Source: Candidatus Methanoliparum thermophilum
GTDB lineage: Archaea; Halobacteriota; Methanoliparia; Methanoliparales; Methanoliparaceae
Length of the DNA: 64,000 nucleotides
Reading direction: 5' to 3'
Assembly: GCA_004212075.1 (NCBI GenBank)
Contig: RXIF01000004.1
Location: 186,001-250,000 of the forward strand
Under the pieces are notes generated by a model. That model saw only the letters and a program-made list of their open reading frames with translations, had not been told where the DNA came from and did no database searches. Positions 8,259-18,729 of this stretch are shown one piece after another (position 1 is the first letter of the stretch; each line of letters begins with the position of its first letter). A program made the position numbers and the translations under genes.

Positions 8259-8489
8259 ATGGTTGCTAAGGAGTTCTTTGAGCTTGCATTACGGAAGCTT
8301 GATACCAGACCGTATGATACTGCTATAATAGGGGATGATATATTTACAGATATTAGAGGTGCAAAGAGATTTGGAATGAAAGGGATATTAGTCAAAACCG
8401 GTAAATATAGCGCGGGTGTGGTTGAAGAGGCTGAGATCGAACCTGACCTAATCATAGATTCAATATCACAGCTCAGAGAATTTTTATGA
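8259..8489 (+). pseudogene. Truncated HAD-superfamily hydrolase (C-terminal part only)
   Basis: The 76 residues match only the C-terminal third of NagD/LHPP-like (HAD-IIA) phosphatases: KEFFELALRKL, motif IV GDDIFTDIRGAKRFGMKG, then GILVKTGKY and a C-terminal LREFL. The nucleophile DxD motif, the cap domain and motifs II and III are absent, and the preceding 120 bases encode nothing similar, so it cannot be an active phosphatase as read. It starts exactly where the GKPS..FF motif would lie. Its TGA overlaps the nadE start (ATGA), so the remnant may survive as a translated leader coupled to nadE. Confidence 0.7.
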
Positions 8490-10096
8490 GTAAATATAAT
8501 TATAAAGTAGCATTGGCACAGATAAATGCAACCGTTGGGGATCTGGATAACAATACAGAAAAGACTATAAAATACATCAAAAAAGCGAGAGAAAGAGATG
8601 CGGATTTAGTAGTATTTCCGGAATTAGCAATCACAGGTTACCCTCCAAAGGATCTCTTATTAAAACCTTCTTTCATTAAGGCAAATAAAGAAGCTTTAGA
8701 GAAAATAATCAGTAAAACGGAAGATATTGCTGTTATTACAGGCTTTGTTGACGAGATTGATAAGAATATCCATAATGCTGCCGCTCTTATCAAAAATGGA
8801 AAACTTATAGGCATACAACATAAGACGTATCTGCCAAATTATGATGTATTCGATGAACAGAGGTATTTTAAGCCTTCTAAGGAGAATTTTGTCTTTGAGC
8901 TGGATGAGCTTAAACTGGGAATAAATATCTGTGAGGATATATGGGTTGATAACGGTCCTACGGAGATACAGACGAAGAAAGGTGCTGACTTCATTGTAAA
9001 TATCTCCGCTTCTCCTTTTTATATCGGTAGAAGTAGAGTGAGAAGGGATCTAATTGCGAAGAGATCGAAGGAGAATAAGATTCCAATCATACATGTCAAT
9101 TTAGTTGGAGGGCAAGACGACTTGGTATTTGATGGCAGAAGCTATGCCTTCAATCGAGGAGGGACTTTAATTGCAGAGAGTAAACACTTTGAGGAAGATC
9201 TCGTAATAACAAATTTGGATGGTAATGAAATAGTTCCAGAGGAAGAAGATGAACTAAAAGAGATTTATGGTGCTTTATTGTTGGGAATTAAAGATTATGT
9301 GAAAAAGAACGGGTTTAAAAAGGTTGTTATTGGCTTAAGTGGTGGCATAGACTCGGCATTGACTGCTACCTTAGCAACAGAGGCTTTAGATGCGCAAAAT
9401 GTTGTTGGTGTTTCGATGCCCAGCGCAATCTCCTCACAGTCCAGCAGAGAAGATGCAAAGAAATTGGTTGAGAATCTTGGTATAGAATACAAAGTCATTC
9501 CTATTATCGACATTGTTAACGCATACACTGCAATACTATCAGATGAATTCAAAGGCACAGAACCAGACGTAACAGAAGAGAATATTCAGGCGAGGATTCG
9601 TGGAAATATATTAATGGCGATTTCAAACAAATTTGGGTATTTGGTTTTATCTACTGGAAACAAATCTGAGCTGGCAGTTGGTTATTGTACTTTATATGGA
9701 GACATGTCAGGAGGCTTAGCAGCAATCTCAGATGTTCCAAAGACGACTGTGTATAAGCTTGCGAAATATATCAATGCGGTCAAGGGAAAGGAGATTATTC
9801 CAAAAAGCATATTGCTTAAAGAACCTTCTGCAGAATTAAAAGAAGGACAAAAAGATTCTGATTCGTTACCACCATACGAAGTATTAGACCTGATATTACA
9901 TGCATATATCGAGGAGAACAAAAGCAAAAAAGAGATAATTGAGATGGGATTTGATGAAGGTATGGTTAGCGAAGTAATCCGGAAGGTGGACCATAATGAA
10001 TATAAGAGACACCAAGCACCGATAGGAATAAAGATAACGCCTAAAGCATTTGGATCTGGTAGAAGGATGCCGATAACAAACAGATACGAAGAATGA
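8486..10096 (+). CDS. nadE: Glutamine-dependent NAD+ synthetase NadE
   Basis: Amidates nicotinic acid adenine dinucleotide to NAD+, with ammonia released from glutamine by the fused N-terminal nitrilase-fold domain. The catalytic triad is visible: E46 (FPELAITGYP), K113 (QHKTYLPNYD) and C149 (GINICEDIW). The C-terminal synthetase has the ATP-pyrophosphatase loop SGGIDS at 285-290 and the STGNKSELAVGYCTLYGD substrate region. The C-terminus IGIKITPKAFGSGRRMPI is typical. Its 536 residues fit the shorter two-domain bacterial/archaeal form. It overlaps the HAD remnant upstream and dph6 downstream by four bases each. Together with nadA at 20 it covers two steps of NAD synthesis. Confidence 0.97.
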   Translation: MSKYNYKVALAQINATVGDLDNNTEKTIKYIKKARERDADLVVFPELAITGYPPKDLLLKPSFIKANKEALEKIISKTEDIAVITGFVDEIDKNIHNAAALIKNGKLIGIQHKTYLPNYDVFDEQRYFKPSKENFVFELDELKLGINICEDIWVDNGPTEIQTKKGADFIVNISASPFYIGRSRVRRDLIAKRSKENKIPIIHVNLVGGQDDLVFDGRSYAFNRGGTLIAESKHFEEDLVITNLDGNEIVPEEEDELKEIYGALLLGIKDYVKKNGFKKVVIGLSGGIDSALTATLATEALDAQNVVGVSMPSAISSQSSREDAKKLVENLGIEYKVIPIIDIVNAYTAILSDEFKGTEPDVTEENIQARIRGNILMAISNKFGYLVLSTGNKSELAVGYCTLYGDMSGGLAAISDVPKTTVYKLAKYINAVKGKEIIPKSILLKEPSAELKEGQKDSDSLPPYEVLDLILHAYIEENKSKKEIIEMGFDEGMVSEVIRKVDHNEYKRHQAPIGIKITPKAFGSGRRMPITNRYEE

Positions 10097-10791
10097 AGGG
10101 CAAGATCATGAAATTGGCAGCTTTGGTTTCGGGTGGTAAAGACAGCTTGTATGCAACGTATCTTGCCAGTAAGAGACATGAGATTCGTGTTATAGTTACG
10201 ATAAAATCACTCAATCCTGAATCGTATATGTATCATGTTCCCAACATAGATCTTGTTAAGCTCCAGGCAAAGGCTATGAGGCTTCCTTTGATATTCAAGC
10301 ATTCCATGGGAAAGAAGGAAGAGGAGCTTATAGATTTAAAGGATGCTTTATTAGAAGCAAAAGAAGAATATGGCATAGAAGGCGTGGTATCAGGAGCAAT
10401 ATTCTCCAGATATCAGAAGGAAAGGATAGATGGTATATGTAATGAGCTTTGTCTAAAGAGTTTAGCACCTCTTTGGAAAAGAAAGCCAAAAGAGCTATGG
10501 AATGAGATGTTCAAAGCGGGGTTTGAGGTGATAATCTCAGCTGTTGCTGCTTACGGTCTTACGGAGGAGTGGCTTGGTCAGCTAATAGATAGAGAGGCTT
10601 TTAATAAACTATGTGATTTACACGATACCTGCTACGTGTGCATCGCAGGAGAAGGTGGTGAGTTTGAAACGTTTGTCATTTATTGTCCTCTTTTTAAGGA
10701 GAGGATCATCGTTGAAAAATCGAAAAAAACATGGGATAGAAAAACAACGAGTGGTAAACTCATCATAGAAAAAGCTATGTTAGCGGTTTAA
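10093..10791 (+). CDS. dph6: Diphthine--ammonia ligase Dph6 (ATP-PPase, DUF71)
   Basis: Catalyses the last step of diphthamide formation on translation elongation factor 2, amidating diphthine with ammonia and ATP. The 232 residues begin with the PP-loop SGGKDS at 13-18. They contain the family stretches VSGAIFSRYQKERID near 115, LAPLWKR near 137, and AGEGGEFETFVIYCPLF near 195. The start overlaps nadE (ATGA). An internal ATG at 10108 (residue 6) with AAGGGC upstream is an equally credible start. The function comes from the family; nothing in the neighbourhood bears on it. Confidence 0.92.
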   Translation: MKGKIMKLAALVSGGKDSLYATYLASKRHEIRVIVTIKSLNPESYMYHVPNIDLVKLQAKAMRLPLIFKHSMGKKEEELIDLKDALLEAKEEYGIEGVVSGAIFSRYQKERIDGICNELCLKSLAPLWKRKPKELWNEMFKAGFEVIISAVAAYGLTEEWLGQLIDREAFNKLCDLHDTCYVCIAGEGGEFETFVIYCPLFKERIIVEKSKKTWDRKTTSGKLIIEKAMLAV

Positions 10792-10900
10792 ATCATCCTA
10801 ATTCTCACCTTTAGCTTTGTGAGCCAGCTCCGTTTTTAACAATAAAAGCCAATGGTCTATATTCAATATGACATCTTTTCTGGTGGAAAGCATCTCTGCA

Positions 10901-10941
10901 TTTTTATGAAGATTTCTTAAAAGTTCTCAAATAGTTTTTTA
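10901..10941. repeat. 41-bp repeat, copy 2 (partner at 8192-8232)
   Basis: Near-identical partner of 8192-8232. It lies between dph6 and the nifH remnant. On the minus strand the open stretch from here to 10798 reads ...LHKNAEMLSTRKDVILN..., followed by a stop next to dph6. This looks like a scrap of a further unrecognised gene. The rest of the 190-bp gap holds only the old nifH ribosome site (aggaggt, about 10970). Confidence 0.55.
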
Positions 10942-10984
10942 AAGAAGGGTGTTTTATTAAATGTTAGAGCAGGAGGTAAATAAA

Positions 10985-11345
<361 letters not shown>

Positions 11346-11346
11346 A

Positions 11347-11611
11347 GCGGTGTTCGGCGGTCGTGATAATCTGGTAGAAGGTATACACAACCTGGTTTAC
11401 CGTTATCAGCCAGAGATAATTTCCATCGTCACGGTATGTTCCAGTGAGATAATAGGAGACGATTATACAGAGTTATTTAGACGATGCGAAAAATAGATTA
11501 GAGGATGAATTCGGCGAGGAAATCTTAGATCGCGTGAAATTCGTAATTATCAATACACCCAGTTTTGCCGGTTCTCATGTAGAAGGCTATAATCGTGCGG
11601 CGAAGGCTGTA
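11347..11611 (+). pseudogene. nifK: Nitrogenase MoFe-protein beta subunit (NifK) remnant
   Basis: Directly after the NifH remnant, the frame reads AVFGGRDNLVEGIHNL, then YQPEIISIVTVCSSEIIGDD. This is the NifK region AVFGGQ.N...G..N...YKP.MI.V.TTC..E.IGDD. A one-base shift near 11480 leads to LDRVKFVIINTPSFAGSHVEGYN, corresponding to HTPSFVGSHV.G(W/Y)(D/N). The NifK N-terminus (P-cluster cysteines) and C-terminal half are missing. Only two bases separate this scrap from the NifH stop, so nifI1, nifI2 and nifD, which normally lie between them in archaeal nif operons, have been deleted. A vnf/anf-type K subunit cannot be excluded. Confidence 0.8.
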
Positions 11612-11811
11612 TGCATATTTACCTGCACGGGTGAAGGAGGCTACCTAGAGGAACTAAAAGCATGATAATAACATGATTACGCAAGTTGCAACCGGGCTCT
11701 TTGGTGTATCAGAAGAGACAATACGATCGTTGAGCTCAAGTATGTCTAGGGCGCAAAACGGGTCTCGGCGGGCATTTACTTGTTGATAAAGTAACACCAG
11801 AAGTTTGCGGG
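11612..11811 (+). pseudogene. gltB: Archaeal glutamate synthase (GltB, FMN domain) remnant
   Basis: In frame with the NifK scrap the sequence becomes FTCTGEGGYLEELKA-stop, the glutamate-synthase TGEGG motif. A shifted frame continues NNMITQVATGLFGVSEETI, and after another shift RKTGLGGHLLVDKVTPEV. In order, these match the archaeal GltB stretch TGEGGL...(I/V)QVA.G.FGV.EE.L...IGQGAKPG.GGHL...KVT. Several stops and shifts show it is dead. The nifK-gltB joint at about 11611 is a second deletion junction. Confidence 0.7.
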
Positions 11812-11880
11812 TAAGAGCCTCTTCTCGCCATTTTCGTTCATGTCGATTGGCTTTGTCAGTAGGGTACTTTTAGAGAACAG

Positions 11881-12021
11881 AATACGCCCTATCCAGGTTC
11901 AAATCTGTTTTCAATCGCATCGGGTGGCGCTATTTATATAAGAGATAAGAGACCCGTATAGTAATTTGGTGAATTCGCAACCCTCACTCAAGAGGGCTGG
12001 GAGCTCATCTTGAACGTTCAA
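11881..12021 (+). pseudogene. Further gene scrap, possibly glutamate-synthase associated
   Basis: A frame reading PYPGSNLFSIASGGAIYIRD stops at TAG (about 11958). After a frame change the line continues GEFATLTQEGWELILNV (11968-12021). Both have the look of conserved protein and follow each other at a plausible distance. From memory they resemble a conserved stretch in archaeal glutamate-synthase subunits, but I am not certain. The 70 bases before it (11812-11880) gave no recognisable protein. Confidence 0.35.
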
Positions 12022-12024
12022 ATT

Positions 12025-13215
12025 TTATTCATACCTGACTGCTTCTGCAGGACTCATTTTAGAAGCACGCCGTGCTGGATAGAGACCGGCAAGTATTCCA
12101 ACGATAATTGCAACGATTATTCCAGTAAGAACAACAAGCGGATCTATTACCATCGGAACCCTTCCAATGGCTTCCCCTCCTATCAACGGTAAGACTATAC
12201 TTACAATCTTTGCTGCGGCTATACCAAGTATACTACCTACCACCCCACCAATAGCACTCATTAGTGCTGTTTCTGCCAAGAAAAGCTTTAAAATATCCGA
12301 ATTTTTAGCACCGACAGCTTTCATAACCCCTACTTCATGTGTTCTCTCCATTATCGACATAAACATGGTATTTGTTATACCTATTGCTGCCACTATAAGG
12401 GAAATAGACATTATTGCACCCAAAAACAATTCTAGGGTTCCTATAATTACGTTATAAAGCTGCTGCACATCGCTTATGGATGTCACCATTGCAAAATTTT
12501 CAGTTTTATGATTCCGATCTATCGTGGTTTTAATCTCTTTTGAGATAATACTGGCTTTTTGAGGATCTTCTATCTTTACAAATATCTGTGACGGTATATT
12601 CTCACCAAAAAGAGTTTTTGCCTCTTTGTTAGAGATCAATATTGACGAAGACGATGTTGGAGAAAATATATTAACATCACCCTCTTTTTGTTCTTCTATT
12701 ATACCAACAACAGTATAATTCACTCCGTTTATCTTTAGAGTAGAATTTAAACGAACAGTCTTTCCTAAAACATTAGGAACATTCGGACCAATTATACATG
12801 CATTTCTATCTGTCTCTCTCAACATTCTTCCAGATGATAGAGATATTGGAAATATTTTTTCGTATTCTACAGGATCTATTCCATTTATCATCATCATCTT
12901 ACTGTTTCCTGCGTAATCTACGTTTGTATACCAAATTACCTGTTCGGATACTGATTTTACACCACTGATATTCCTTATATCTATTAAATCTTTCTTTGTA
13001 AAGTTATCCGATGTTACTCCAGCCATTGCAGGGGATACAACTATTATGTCCATAGAACCGCTTAATTGACTGGTTATTTCCTCATTTAAACCTTGGGCTA
13101 TGGAAAATAACGCTACAAGTGCGGCTATTCCAATAGCTATTCCCAAAATAGTCAATATCGATCGTACTTTTCTTTCACGTATGTTCCTAAAAGCAAATAT
13201 GATGGTGTCAAACAT
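12025..13215 (-). CDS. MacB/FtsX-type ABC transporter permease
   Basis: Integral-membrane subunit of a LolCDE/MacB-like exporter or mechanotransmission system. The 396 residues have one transmembrane helix at about 18-42, an extracytoplasmic MacB_PCD domain (about 45-245), and three helices after about 265 with the FtsX signature GVMKAVGAKNSDILKLFLAE. The C-terminus LYPARRASKMSPAEAVRYE is typical. Ten bases upstream lies its ATPase, preceded by a secreted surface protein: a three-gene minus-strand operon. The substrate is unknown; in methanogens this trio commonly includes an S-layer-related protein. Confidence 0.93.
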   Translation of the reverse strand: MFDTIIFAFRNIRERKVRSILTILGIAIGIAALVALFSIAQGLNEEITSQLSGSMDIIVVSPAMAGVTSDNFTKKDLIDIRNISGVKSVSEQVIWYTNVDYAGNSKMMMINGIDPVEYEKIFPISLSSGRMLRETDRNACIIGPNVPNVLGKTVRLNSTLKINGVNYTVVGIIEEQKEGDVNIFSPTSSSSILISNKEAKTLFGENIPSQIFVKIEDPQKASIISKEIKTTIDRNHKTENFAMVTSISDVQQLYNVIIGTLELFLGAIMSISLIVAAIGITNTMFMSIMERTHEVGVMKAVGAKNSDILKLFLAETALMSAIGGVVGSILGIAAAKIVSIVLPLIGGEAIGRVPMVIDPLVVLTGIIVAIIVGILAGLYPARRASKMSPAEAVRYE

Positions 13216-13225
13216 AATATAACTC

Positions 13226-13894
13226 TCAATTTATGATCATTCCATCTCTCATTCTAATTATATATTGAGTCTTTTTTGCGATCTCCATGTCATGTGTAAC
13301 GATGATTATAGTTCTGTTTTCCATGTTCAGTTCTTTTAAAATATCTATTATCATCGTACCAGCTTGGCTATCTATATTACCCGTTGGTTCATCACCCAGT
13401 ATAATCTTTGGATTGTTGACAAGAGCTCGAGCTATTGCCACTCGTTGTTGTTCTCCTCCGCTAAGCTCATTAGGCTTGTGGTATAGTCGATCACCCAATC
13501 CCATTTGTTCTAGAAGTAGTTTGGCTTTTTCTAATCGTTTTTTCTTGCCAACACCTGCAAAATAAAGCGGGAGCGATACGTTTTCCAAAGAATCCATCGT
13601 ATGAATGAGGTTATATTGCTGAAATATAAACCCGATCTCTTCCATTCGTATTCTTGCAAGATCGTCTTCAGATAATTCTGAAAGATCCTCTCCTTTCAAG
13701 ATAATTTTTCCGCTAGTAGGCCTATCCAATCCTCCTATCACATTTAAGAGGGTGGATTTGCCTGATCCGGAAGGGCCAACTATAGCAACAAAATCCCCTT
13801 CTTCTATCTCCAAACTCACCTTCTTCAGCGCAGATACTTTGATCGCACCTCTTACATATATTTTTTCCACGTCTACCAGAGAAAGAATGCTCAT
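13226..13894 (-). CDS. LolD/MacB-type ABC transporter ATP-binding protein
   Basis: Nucleotide-binding subunit for the permease at 12025-13215. Over 222 residues it has Walker [10 protein letters not shown] (about 38-46), Q-loop FIFQQYNL, signature [15 protein letters not shown], Walker [11 protein letters not shown] and the H-loop VTHD. The EPTGNID(S) form after Walker B is characteristic of the LolD/MacB group. It is cytoplasmic. The start ATG is preceded by the end of the surface-protein gene 13 bases away. Confidence 0.94.
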   Translation of the reverse strand: MSILSLVDVEKIYVRGAIKVSALKKVSLEIEEGDFVAIVGPSGSGKSTLLNVIGGLDRPTSGKIILKGEDLSELSEDDLARIRMEEIGFIFQQYNLIHTMDSLENVSLPLYFAGVGKKKRLEKAKLLLEQMGLGDRLYHKPNELSGGEQQRVAIARALVNNPKIILGDEPTGNIDSQAGTMIIDILKELNMENRTIIIVTHDMEIAKKTQYIIRMRDGMIIN

Positions 13895-13907
13895 CTCTAT
13901 CTTTACT

Positions 13908-15233
13908 TTATCTCTTTCTTTTTATTATGAATATTCCTAAGACGATAAATACAACCAAGATCAACGGCAACATTGTATATGTAAACCCTGTCTTAGGAGT
14001 ACTACTTGTTATAACATTATATTTTACCGGATACTTACTCGATTCGTAATAAGTTCCTCCACTCTTGTAGATAACTTTAAACGTGGCATCTTTCTCACCT
14101 GTATCCTGGATTTTATCGGTAGTTATTGTAAAACTTGCAGGAAACGTACTGTTGGCAGGCATTTCACCAATAAATATCTCTGATGGTATGATATTATCGT
14201 TAAGAGCTATTACTCTAACCGATTCTATCTTTTCTGAACTTCCATTAACGACATCCATCGAGATTTCTCCCTCTCTGCCTCGGTTAATCGAGGAAGGATA
14301 CTCGTTAAAGACGATCTTTATCTCCTCCATATCCATCACATCTACCGATTTTACCAATTTGTTCGTATGTATATTCTTCCCGTTTGCATACTGTAAGATG
14401 AAAGACATCTTCATATTATCACCCAACTTGTTAGGCATTACCGAGAATGTTACAACTTTAGACTCAAAAGGTGCCAATTTAGATATCTGTGCCATCTCTT
14501 TCTGTCCTCCTAACATTCCACCAAGATATTCTTCGTATTGACCGAGCATATCACTCAATCCAGGAATAATCTGAGACGATACAGTATCTGTATTGGCTTT
14601 TTCCTCTTCCGATGGAGAAGATGATAATATTATTGCCTCAGATGGAGTAAAATCAAAATCTCCAACCGGTTTGATTCTTACATTATAGACAGGATTCGAC
14701 CGATTATTAACTACTCTCAACTCAACATTGGTATATCCTTTTAATGGTATAGATGATGGAATTTTTTGTTCTATCAGATCTACTTCTTTATTATCCACTT
14801 CTATAGGTATCGGGTAGGTCTTAACTCCACTATCCATAACGACCTTTAAGTTTAATAAATAAACACCATCTTTCGTATTTTGAGGGACGGTTACAGGAAA
14901 GACGAGAGATTTACTCTCGGCTGCAGAGAGGATACCACCTGGCAGAATATCACCGATGTTTGAGTATCCTTGATGGCATATTATCTCGTTACTCTCTAGA
15001 TAAATCTCATTTATGCTCACTGCACCGGACGAGAGGATGCCTCCCGACCTAGAATTTTTAATAATAACCGTAACGGTTCCAGTATCTCCTGCCATGAAAT
15101 ACTCAGGATTTGTTTTAGAATCAACGATGGATATCTGTGCATAAGATACATCAATCGCTAGAAAAGATGACCCTAATAGTATGCTAATTACACATAAAGC
15201 ATTAAACATTTTTAATAAAAATCGTTTGTCCAT
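13908..15233 (-). CDS. Secreted/membrane-anchored surface protein (COG1361-like, S-layer type)
   Basis: The 441 residues have a signal peptide (1-32, ending DVSYA), repeated immunoglobulin-like beta domains with CARDB/NEW3-type patterns (GDTGTVTVIIKN near 50, LKGYTNVELRVVNNRSNPVYNVRI near 175, EGEISMDVVNGSSEKIESVRV near 330), and a C-terminal transmembrane helix (about 418-436) followed by KRKR. It should face outward, anchored by its C-terminus. As first gene of the operon with the LolD/MacB-type exporter it probably acts as that system's extracytoplasmic partner, but this is inferred from position only. Confidence 0.8.
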   Translation of the reverse strand: MDKRFLLKMFNALCVISILLGSSFLAIDVSYAQISIVDSKTNPEYFMAGDTGTVTVIIKNSRSGGILSSGAVSINEIYLESNEIICHQGYSNIGDILPGGILSAAESKSLVFPVTVPQNTKDGVYLLNLKVVMDSGVKTYPIPIEVDNKEVDLIEQKIPSSIPLKGYTNVELRVVNNRSNPVYNVRIKPVGDFDFTPSEAIILSSSPSEEEKANTDTVSSQIIPGLSDMLGQYEEYLGGMLGGQKEMAQISKLAPFESKVVTFSVMPNKLGDNMKMSFILQYANGKNIHTNKLVKSVDVMDMEEIKIVFNEYPSSINRGREGEISMDVVNGSSEKIESVRVIALNDNIIPSEIFIGEMPANSTFPASFTITTDKIQDTGEKDATFKVIYKSGGTYYESSKYPVKYNVITSSTPKTGFTYTMLPLILVVFIVLGIFIIKRKR

Positions 15234-15286
15234 ATCAAACTTTATTTATAAAGTGTTATATTTAATTTTCTATTTTTGCAGATAAT

Positions 15287-18130
15287 TTATTCGATATATA
15301 TAGCAGGTTTCAAGAACTTTGCAGCATCTTTCTTGTTCATAGGATCATATTCGGCATCTTTTGCATCTCTCACTTCTATTCTACATCCTATTTCTCGCTC
15401 CATAAAATTGATAGCATTTTTTATCGTATCAAACTCGTCTATGGTTACATTTGATAGTATCTTTATAAGATTTGGATCCATCAGCTCTACATCTCGTATG
15501 GCATTCTTAGCAAGATTTGACACCTTTTTTGAGAGAGGTTGCTGATCTTTTTTTATCTCTTCCATAAGAAGACCCATATTTAATTTATCATCTTGTCTCA
15601 ATTTAATGGCACTATAATATATTTTATTCTTCCATTCTGGAGCAGTATAAATAATAATCCTTGTAGGAACAATTTTAATGACTGCCAATATCTCTTTTAT
15701 ATCGTCTATCGTTCTTCTGACAAGATCTTCCTCTAAATCCAGAGAGAAATCAACAAACCTTTCATTAAATTTAGGAAAATCAGAGACTGATACAGATACG
15801 TTAGACAACCAAGACCATATCTCTTCGGATATATGCGGAATAAACGGTGCGAGAAGTCTGACCCATATCTTCAACACTTCTCTCAATACCTGCGAGTCTT
15901 CTCCCCTCTTTTTATACCATTTCACATCGTTTAATATGGAATAAAAAGCACTTTGAAGGGCTTTTCTAACTTTCATATCTTTTATTGCGGATTCTACATC
16001 CATTATTGCTATCTGGCACCTGTGTAATATCCACCGATCCTGCCTGGTCATCTTATCCATGTTTATCTCATTATTCGAAACTCTTGAGTTCGAGATAATC
16101 TCTTTTGCCAATCTATAAAACCTGTTTAAAGCTTTTTTTGCATCTTTTACGTTAGAATATCTCCAATCAGCATCTTGAGTCTGTTCGGAATTGCTTAGTA
16201 TATAAAATCTGGTTACATCCGCACCAAACTCATCTAATATCTCTTTTATAGTCAATAAAGGCCCTTTAGACTTACTCATCCTCTCTCCTTCGAGAGATAC
16301 AAAACCATTGATGGCAATAGCTTTTGGCCAATACTTTTTAGGAAATATCGCAACATGATGGTATAAAAAGAATAAAAGGTGATTAGGCACCAAATCTTTT
16401 CCTGATGATCTTAAATCAACAGGATACCAATAGTTAAATTCTTCTCTAATTGCTTTATAAATCTCTTTTTTTGGATGTCCGATGCCTAAAAAGACATAAT
16501 CAAAAAATTCATCGTCCATCTCTTCTTCTGTCAACCTTCCGTCGTTTAAAAATTTTGCTATGGTATAATAAGCCATGTAAATAGTAGAATCGGCAAGAGA
16601 CTCTATTAGCCATTCTTTATCCCATGGTAACCTTGTTCCTAATCCTTTTTTTCTGGCACATGCCTTGTCTTTAAGCCAATCTATCTTATTTTCGAACTCT
16701 TTTCGGTATTCTTCTGGAATTATAGTCATAGATCTTAGATAATCCAAAACCAGATCTTTCCACTCTTTGTTAGAATAAGTAAGGAACCATTGGTCTTTTA
16801 CCAGTTTAACCACACATTCGGTTCCACATCTACATATGACTGGTTCACTAAGGTCGTATAACAAATCAGCATAACCTTTCTTTATTAAATCTTCTGTTAT
16901 GACATCTCTTGCTTTCTTACATAACAAACCCGCATAACTGCCGGTTACTTCATTTAAAACTCCTTCATGAAACTCTTTTTTGTAAAGAATCTTTGTTGCA
17001 TTCTCTGCTTTCTTATCTTTCTGGTTTTTTACACCTAAATTTTTTACGATATCCATCGCAGGAATATCATTTAATCCGGGAACATTTATAAGTTTTATAG
17101 GTTTTATCTCTTTAACAAGATCTAAAATCTCTTTATTTATGCCAAAGTCATAGATTCCCTCTTGTAGATCTCTCAGTGCAAGATAATCATAAGGTGCATG
17201 AGCGGGCACACTCATTACAATACCTGTTCCATCATCCGGGTTTACAAACGATGCAGGTAAGATTATCAAATCTTTATCGTTTATAGGATTCTTAACAAAC
17301 TTTCCGATAAGTTGGGAGCCTTTTATAGTACCGACTCTTAATGGGTTTTTATCCAAGTAAGATAATTTCTTATAGGCAAAAGAGCTAACAATCCACCTCT
17401 CGTTATCGATCGCGGCTATGGTGTAAGTATAATCGGGGTTTACCCATAAATTTGTCACACCGAATACCGTCTCTGGTCTTAGTGTGGCACAAGGAATGAT
17501 GCATCTATCAAAAGAGAATTTTATCATGGTATAATTTATAATATTTGCATCATCGCCGTTAAGGATATCGTGATCTTCCACAGGGTTATCACAGTTAGGA
17601 CACCATCTAACAGGATGCGATCCTTTTGAGACGTAACCTTTATCCTTAAGTTTTTTAAACTGCCAAGTTATAAACCGTTTATATGGTGGATCGGTCGTGG
17701 TGAACTTTCTTCTCCAATCTATAGAGCATCCAATCTTTCTTAAAGCAAGCTCTGATTCAACTTTAAAATAATCCACTATCTTTTCTGGGGTGTTTAAACT
17801 CAATAATATGTCCAACGGGATCTTATGTAACGTATTATAGACTTTTATGGTACGTTCATCTTTTTTTGATATCAACTCTGCGAGAGCAACGATCGGCGTT
17901 CCTGTTACATGAAAAGCCATAGGAAAAAGCACATTATAGCCCTTCATTCTCTTATAACGTGCCACCAAGTCTCCTATTACAAAAGTTCTTGCATGTCCAA
18001 TATGAAGATTGCCATTTAAATAAGGATACGGAACGGTTATAAAAAATTTATCTCTATCATCTGGATCTGGTTCAAATATTCTATTTTTATTCCAAATTTC
18101 TTGCCATTTTTCTTCTAACTCTGAATTCAT
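15287..18130 (-). CDS. leuS: Leucyl-tRNA synthetase (archaeal type)
   Basis: Charges tRNA-Leu. Class I signatures are present: HIGH motif HIGHA at 43-47 and the KMSKS motif as RMSKSKG in the C-terminal third of the catalytic core. The CP1 editing insertion contains [10 protein letters not shown] and [16 protein letters not shown], and a zinc-knuckle-like [12 protein letters not shown] occurs near residue 178. The 947 residues match the archaeal/eukaryotic form, including the C-terminal domain. It overlaps the upstream gfcR gene by four bases (ATGA) as third gene of nob1-gfcR-leuS. Confidence 0.97.
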   Translation of the reverse strand: MNSELEEKWQEIWNKNRIFEPDPDDRDKFFITVPYPYLNGNLHIGHARTFVIGDLVARYKRMKGYNVLFPMAFHVTGTPIVALAELISKKDERTIKVYNTLHKIPLDILLSLNTPEKIVDYFKVESELALRKIGCSIDWRRKFTTTDPPYKRFITWQFKKLKDKGYVSKGSHPVRWCPNCDNPVEDHDILNGDDANIINYTMIKFSFDRCIIPCATLRPETVFGVTNLWVNPDYTYTIAAIDNERWIVSSFAYKKLSYLDKNPLRVGTIKGSQLIGKFVKNPINDKDLIILPASFVNPDDGTGIVMSVPAHAPYDYLALRDLQEGIYDFGINKEILDLVKEIKPIKLINVPGLNDIPAMDIVKNLGVKNQKDKKAENATKILYKKEFHEGVLNEVTGSYAGLLCKKARDVITEDLIKKGYADLLYDLSEPVICRCGTECVVKLVKDQWFLTYSNKEWKDLVLDYLRSMTIIPEEYRKEFENKIDWLKDKACARKKGLGTRLPWDKEWLIESLADSTIYMAYYTIAKFLNDGRLTEEEMDDEFFDYVFLGIGHPKKEIYKAIREEFNYWYPVDLRSSGKDLVPNHLLFFLYHHVAIFPKKYWPKAIAINGFVSLEGERMSKSKGPLLTIKEILDEFGADVTRFYILSNSEQTQDADWRYSNVKDAKKALNRFYRLAKEIISNSRVSNNEINMDKMTRQDRWILHRCQIAIMDVESAIKDMKVRKALQSAFYSILNDVKWYKKRGEDSQVLREVLKIWVRLLAPFIPHISEEIWSWLSNVSVSVSDFPKFNERFVDFSLDLEEDLVRRTIDDIKEILAVIKIVPTRIIIYTAPEWKNKIYYSAIKLRQDDKLNMGLLMEEIKKDQQPLSKKVSNLAKNAIRDVELMDPNLIKILSNVTIDEFDTIKNAINFMEREIGCRIEVRDAKDAEYDPMNKKDAAKFLKPAIYIE

Positions 18131-18729
18131 ATCGTCTCAACATGTATTAATGATCTTATTGTTACTCCGTCTATAGAGCTTATACCTTTTTTATCTATTA
18201 TAACAACCATCAAGAGGACATCCGCACTAACACTTTTCAAGTGGTTTAATGTCACTTTAGCAGTTCTTCCAGTTGTTATTATATCGTCCACTACGATACA
18301 TTTTTTACCATCCACATCAGAAAAATTACTGCTTAAAAAACTCCTTGATGATTCATCATTTTCTGATATCTCTTGTTTTGGATTTATTATCCCAAATTTT
18401 TTATCTAACACATCTGCCATTAATGCGCCTAAAGGTATCCCATTAATCGCAATACCCAAAACCACATCTACATCACGGATATCCACAGTATCTAGTGCTA
18501 AGTCGGCCAACATCTCAGCAACAAGTCGCATTCGTTCAGAACTTCTTCCTATATTTGACCAGTCAATATATATATCTCTAGGTTTTGTCTCTTCACTTAA
18601 TTTAGGTCTAGTAAGCAACCATGTCGCCGTTTCTAAGGAGACATTTAGGTTCTCTGCAATCTCGGCCGTGTTAAGCCCTTTCCCCCTCATATCCAAAGCT
18701 TTTTTAATTAGATCATCTATCCCTTTCAT
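18127..18729 (-). CDS. gfcR: GfcR-type transcriptional regulator (HTH plus phosphoribosyltransferase domain)
   Basis: Archaeal orotate-phosphoribosyltransferase-like protein used as a transcription factor. Residues 1-45 form a helix-turn-helix ([22 protein letters not shown]). The rest is a PRT domain with the PRPP loop [15 protein letters not shown] near 145. The length of 200 matches the family, in which haloarchaeal GfcR controls central sugar-metabolism genes in response to a phosphorylated ligand. It lies between nob1 and leuS and overlaps both (17 and 4 bases). What it regulates here is unknown. Confidence 0.9.
   Translation of the reverse strand: MKGIDDLIKKALDMRGKGLNTAEIAENLNVSLETATWLLTRPKLSEETKPRDIYIDWSNIGRSSERMRLVAEMLADLALDTVDIRDVDVVLGIAINGIPLGALMADVLDKKFGIINPKQEISENDESSRSFLSSNFSDVDGKKCIVVDDIITTGRTAKVTLNHLKSVSADVLLMVVIIDKKGISSIDGVTIRSLIHVETI

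Noticed and set aside
9682-10179. Minus-strand 165-codon open frame
   Set aside because: It lies entirely antisense to nadE/dph6, whose protein motifs are unambiguous.
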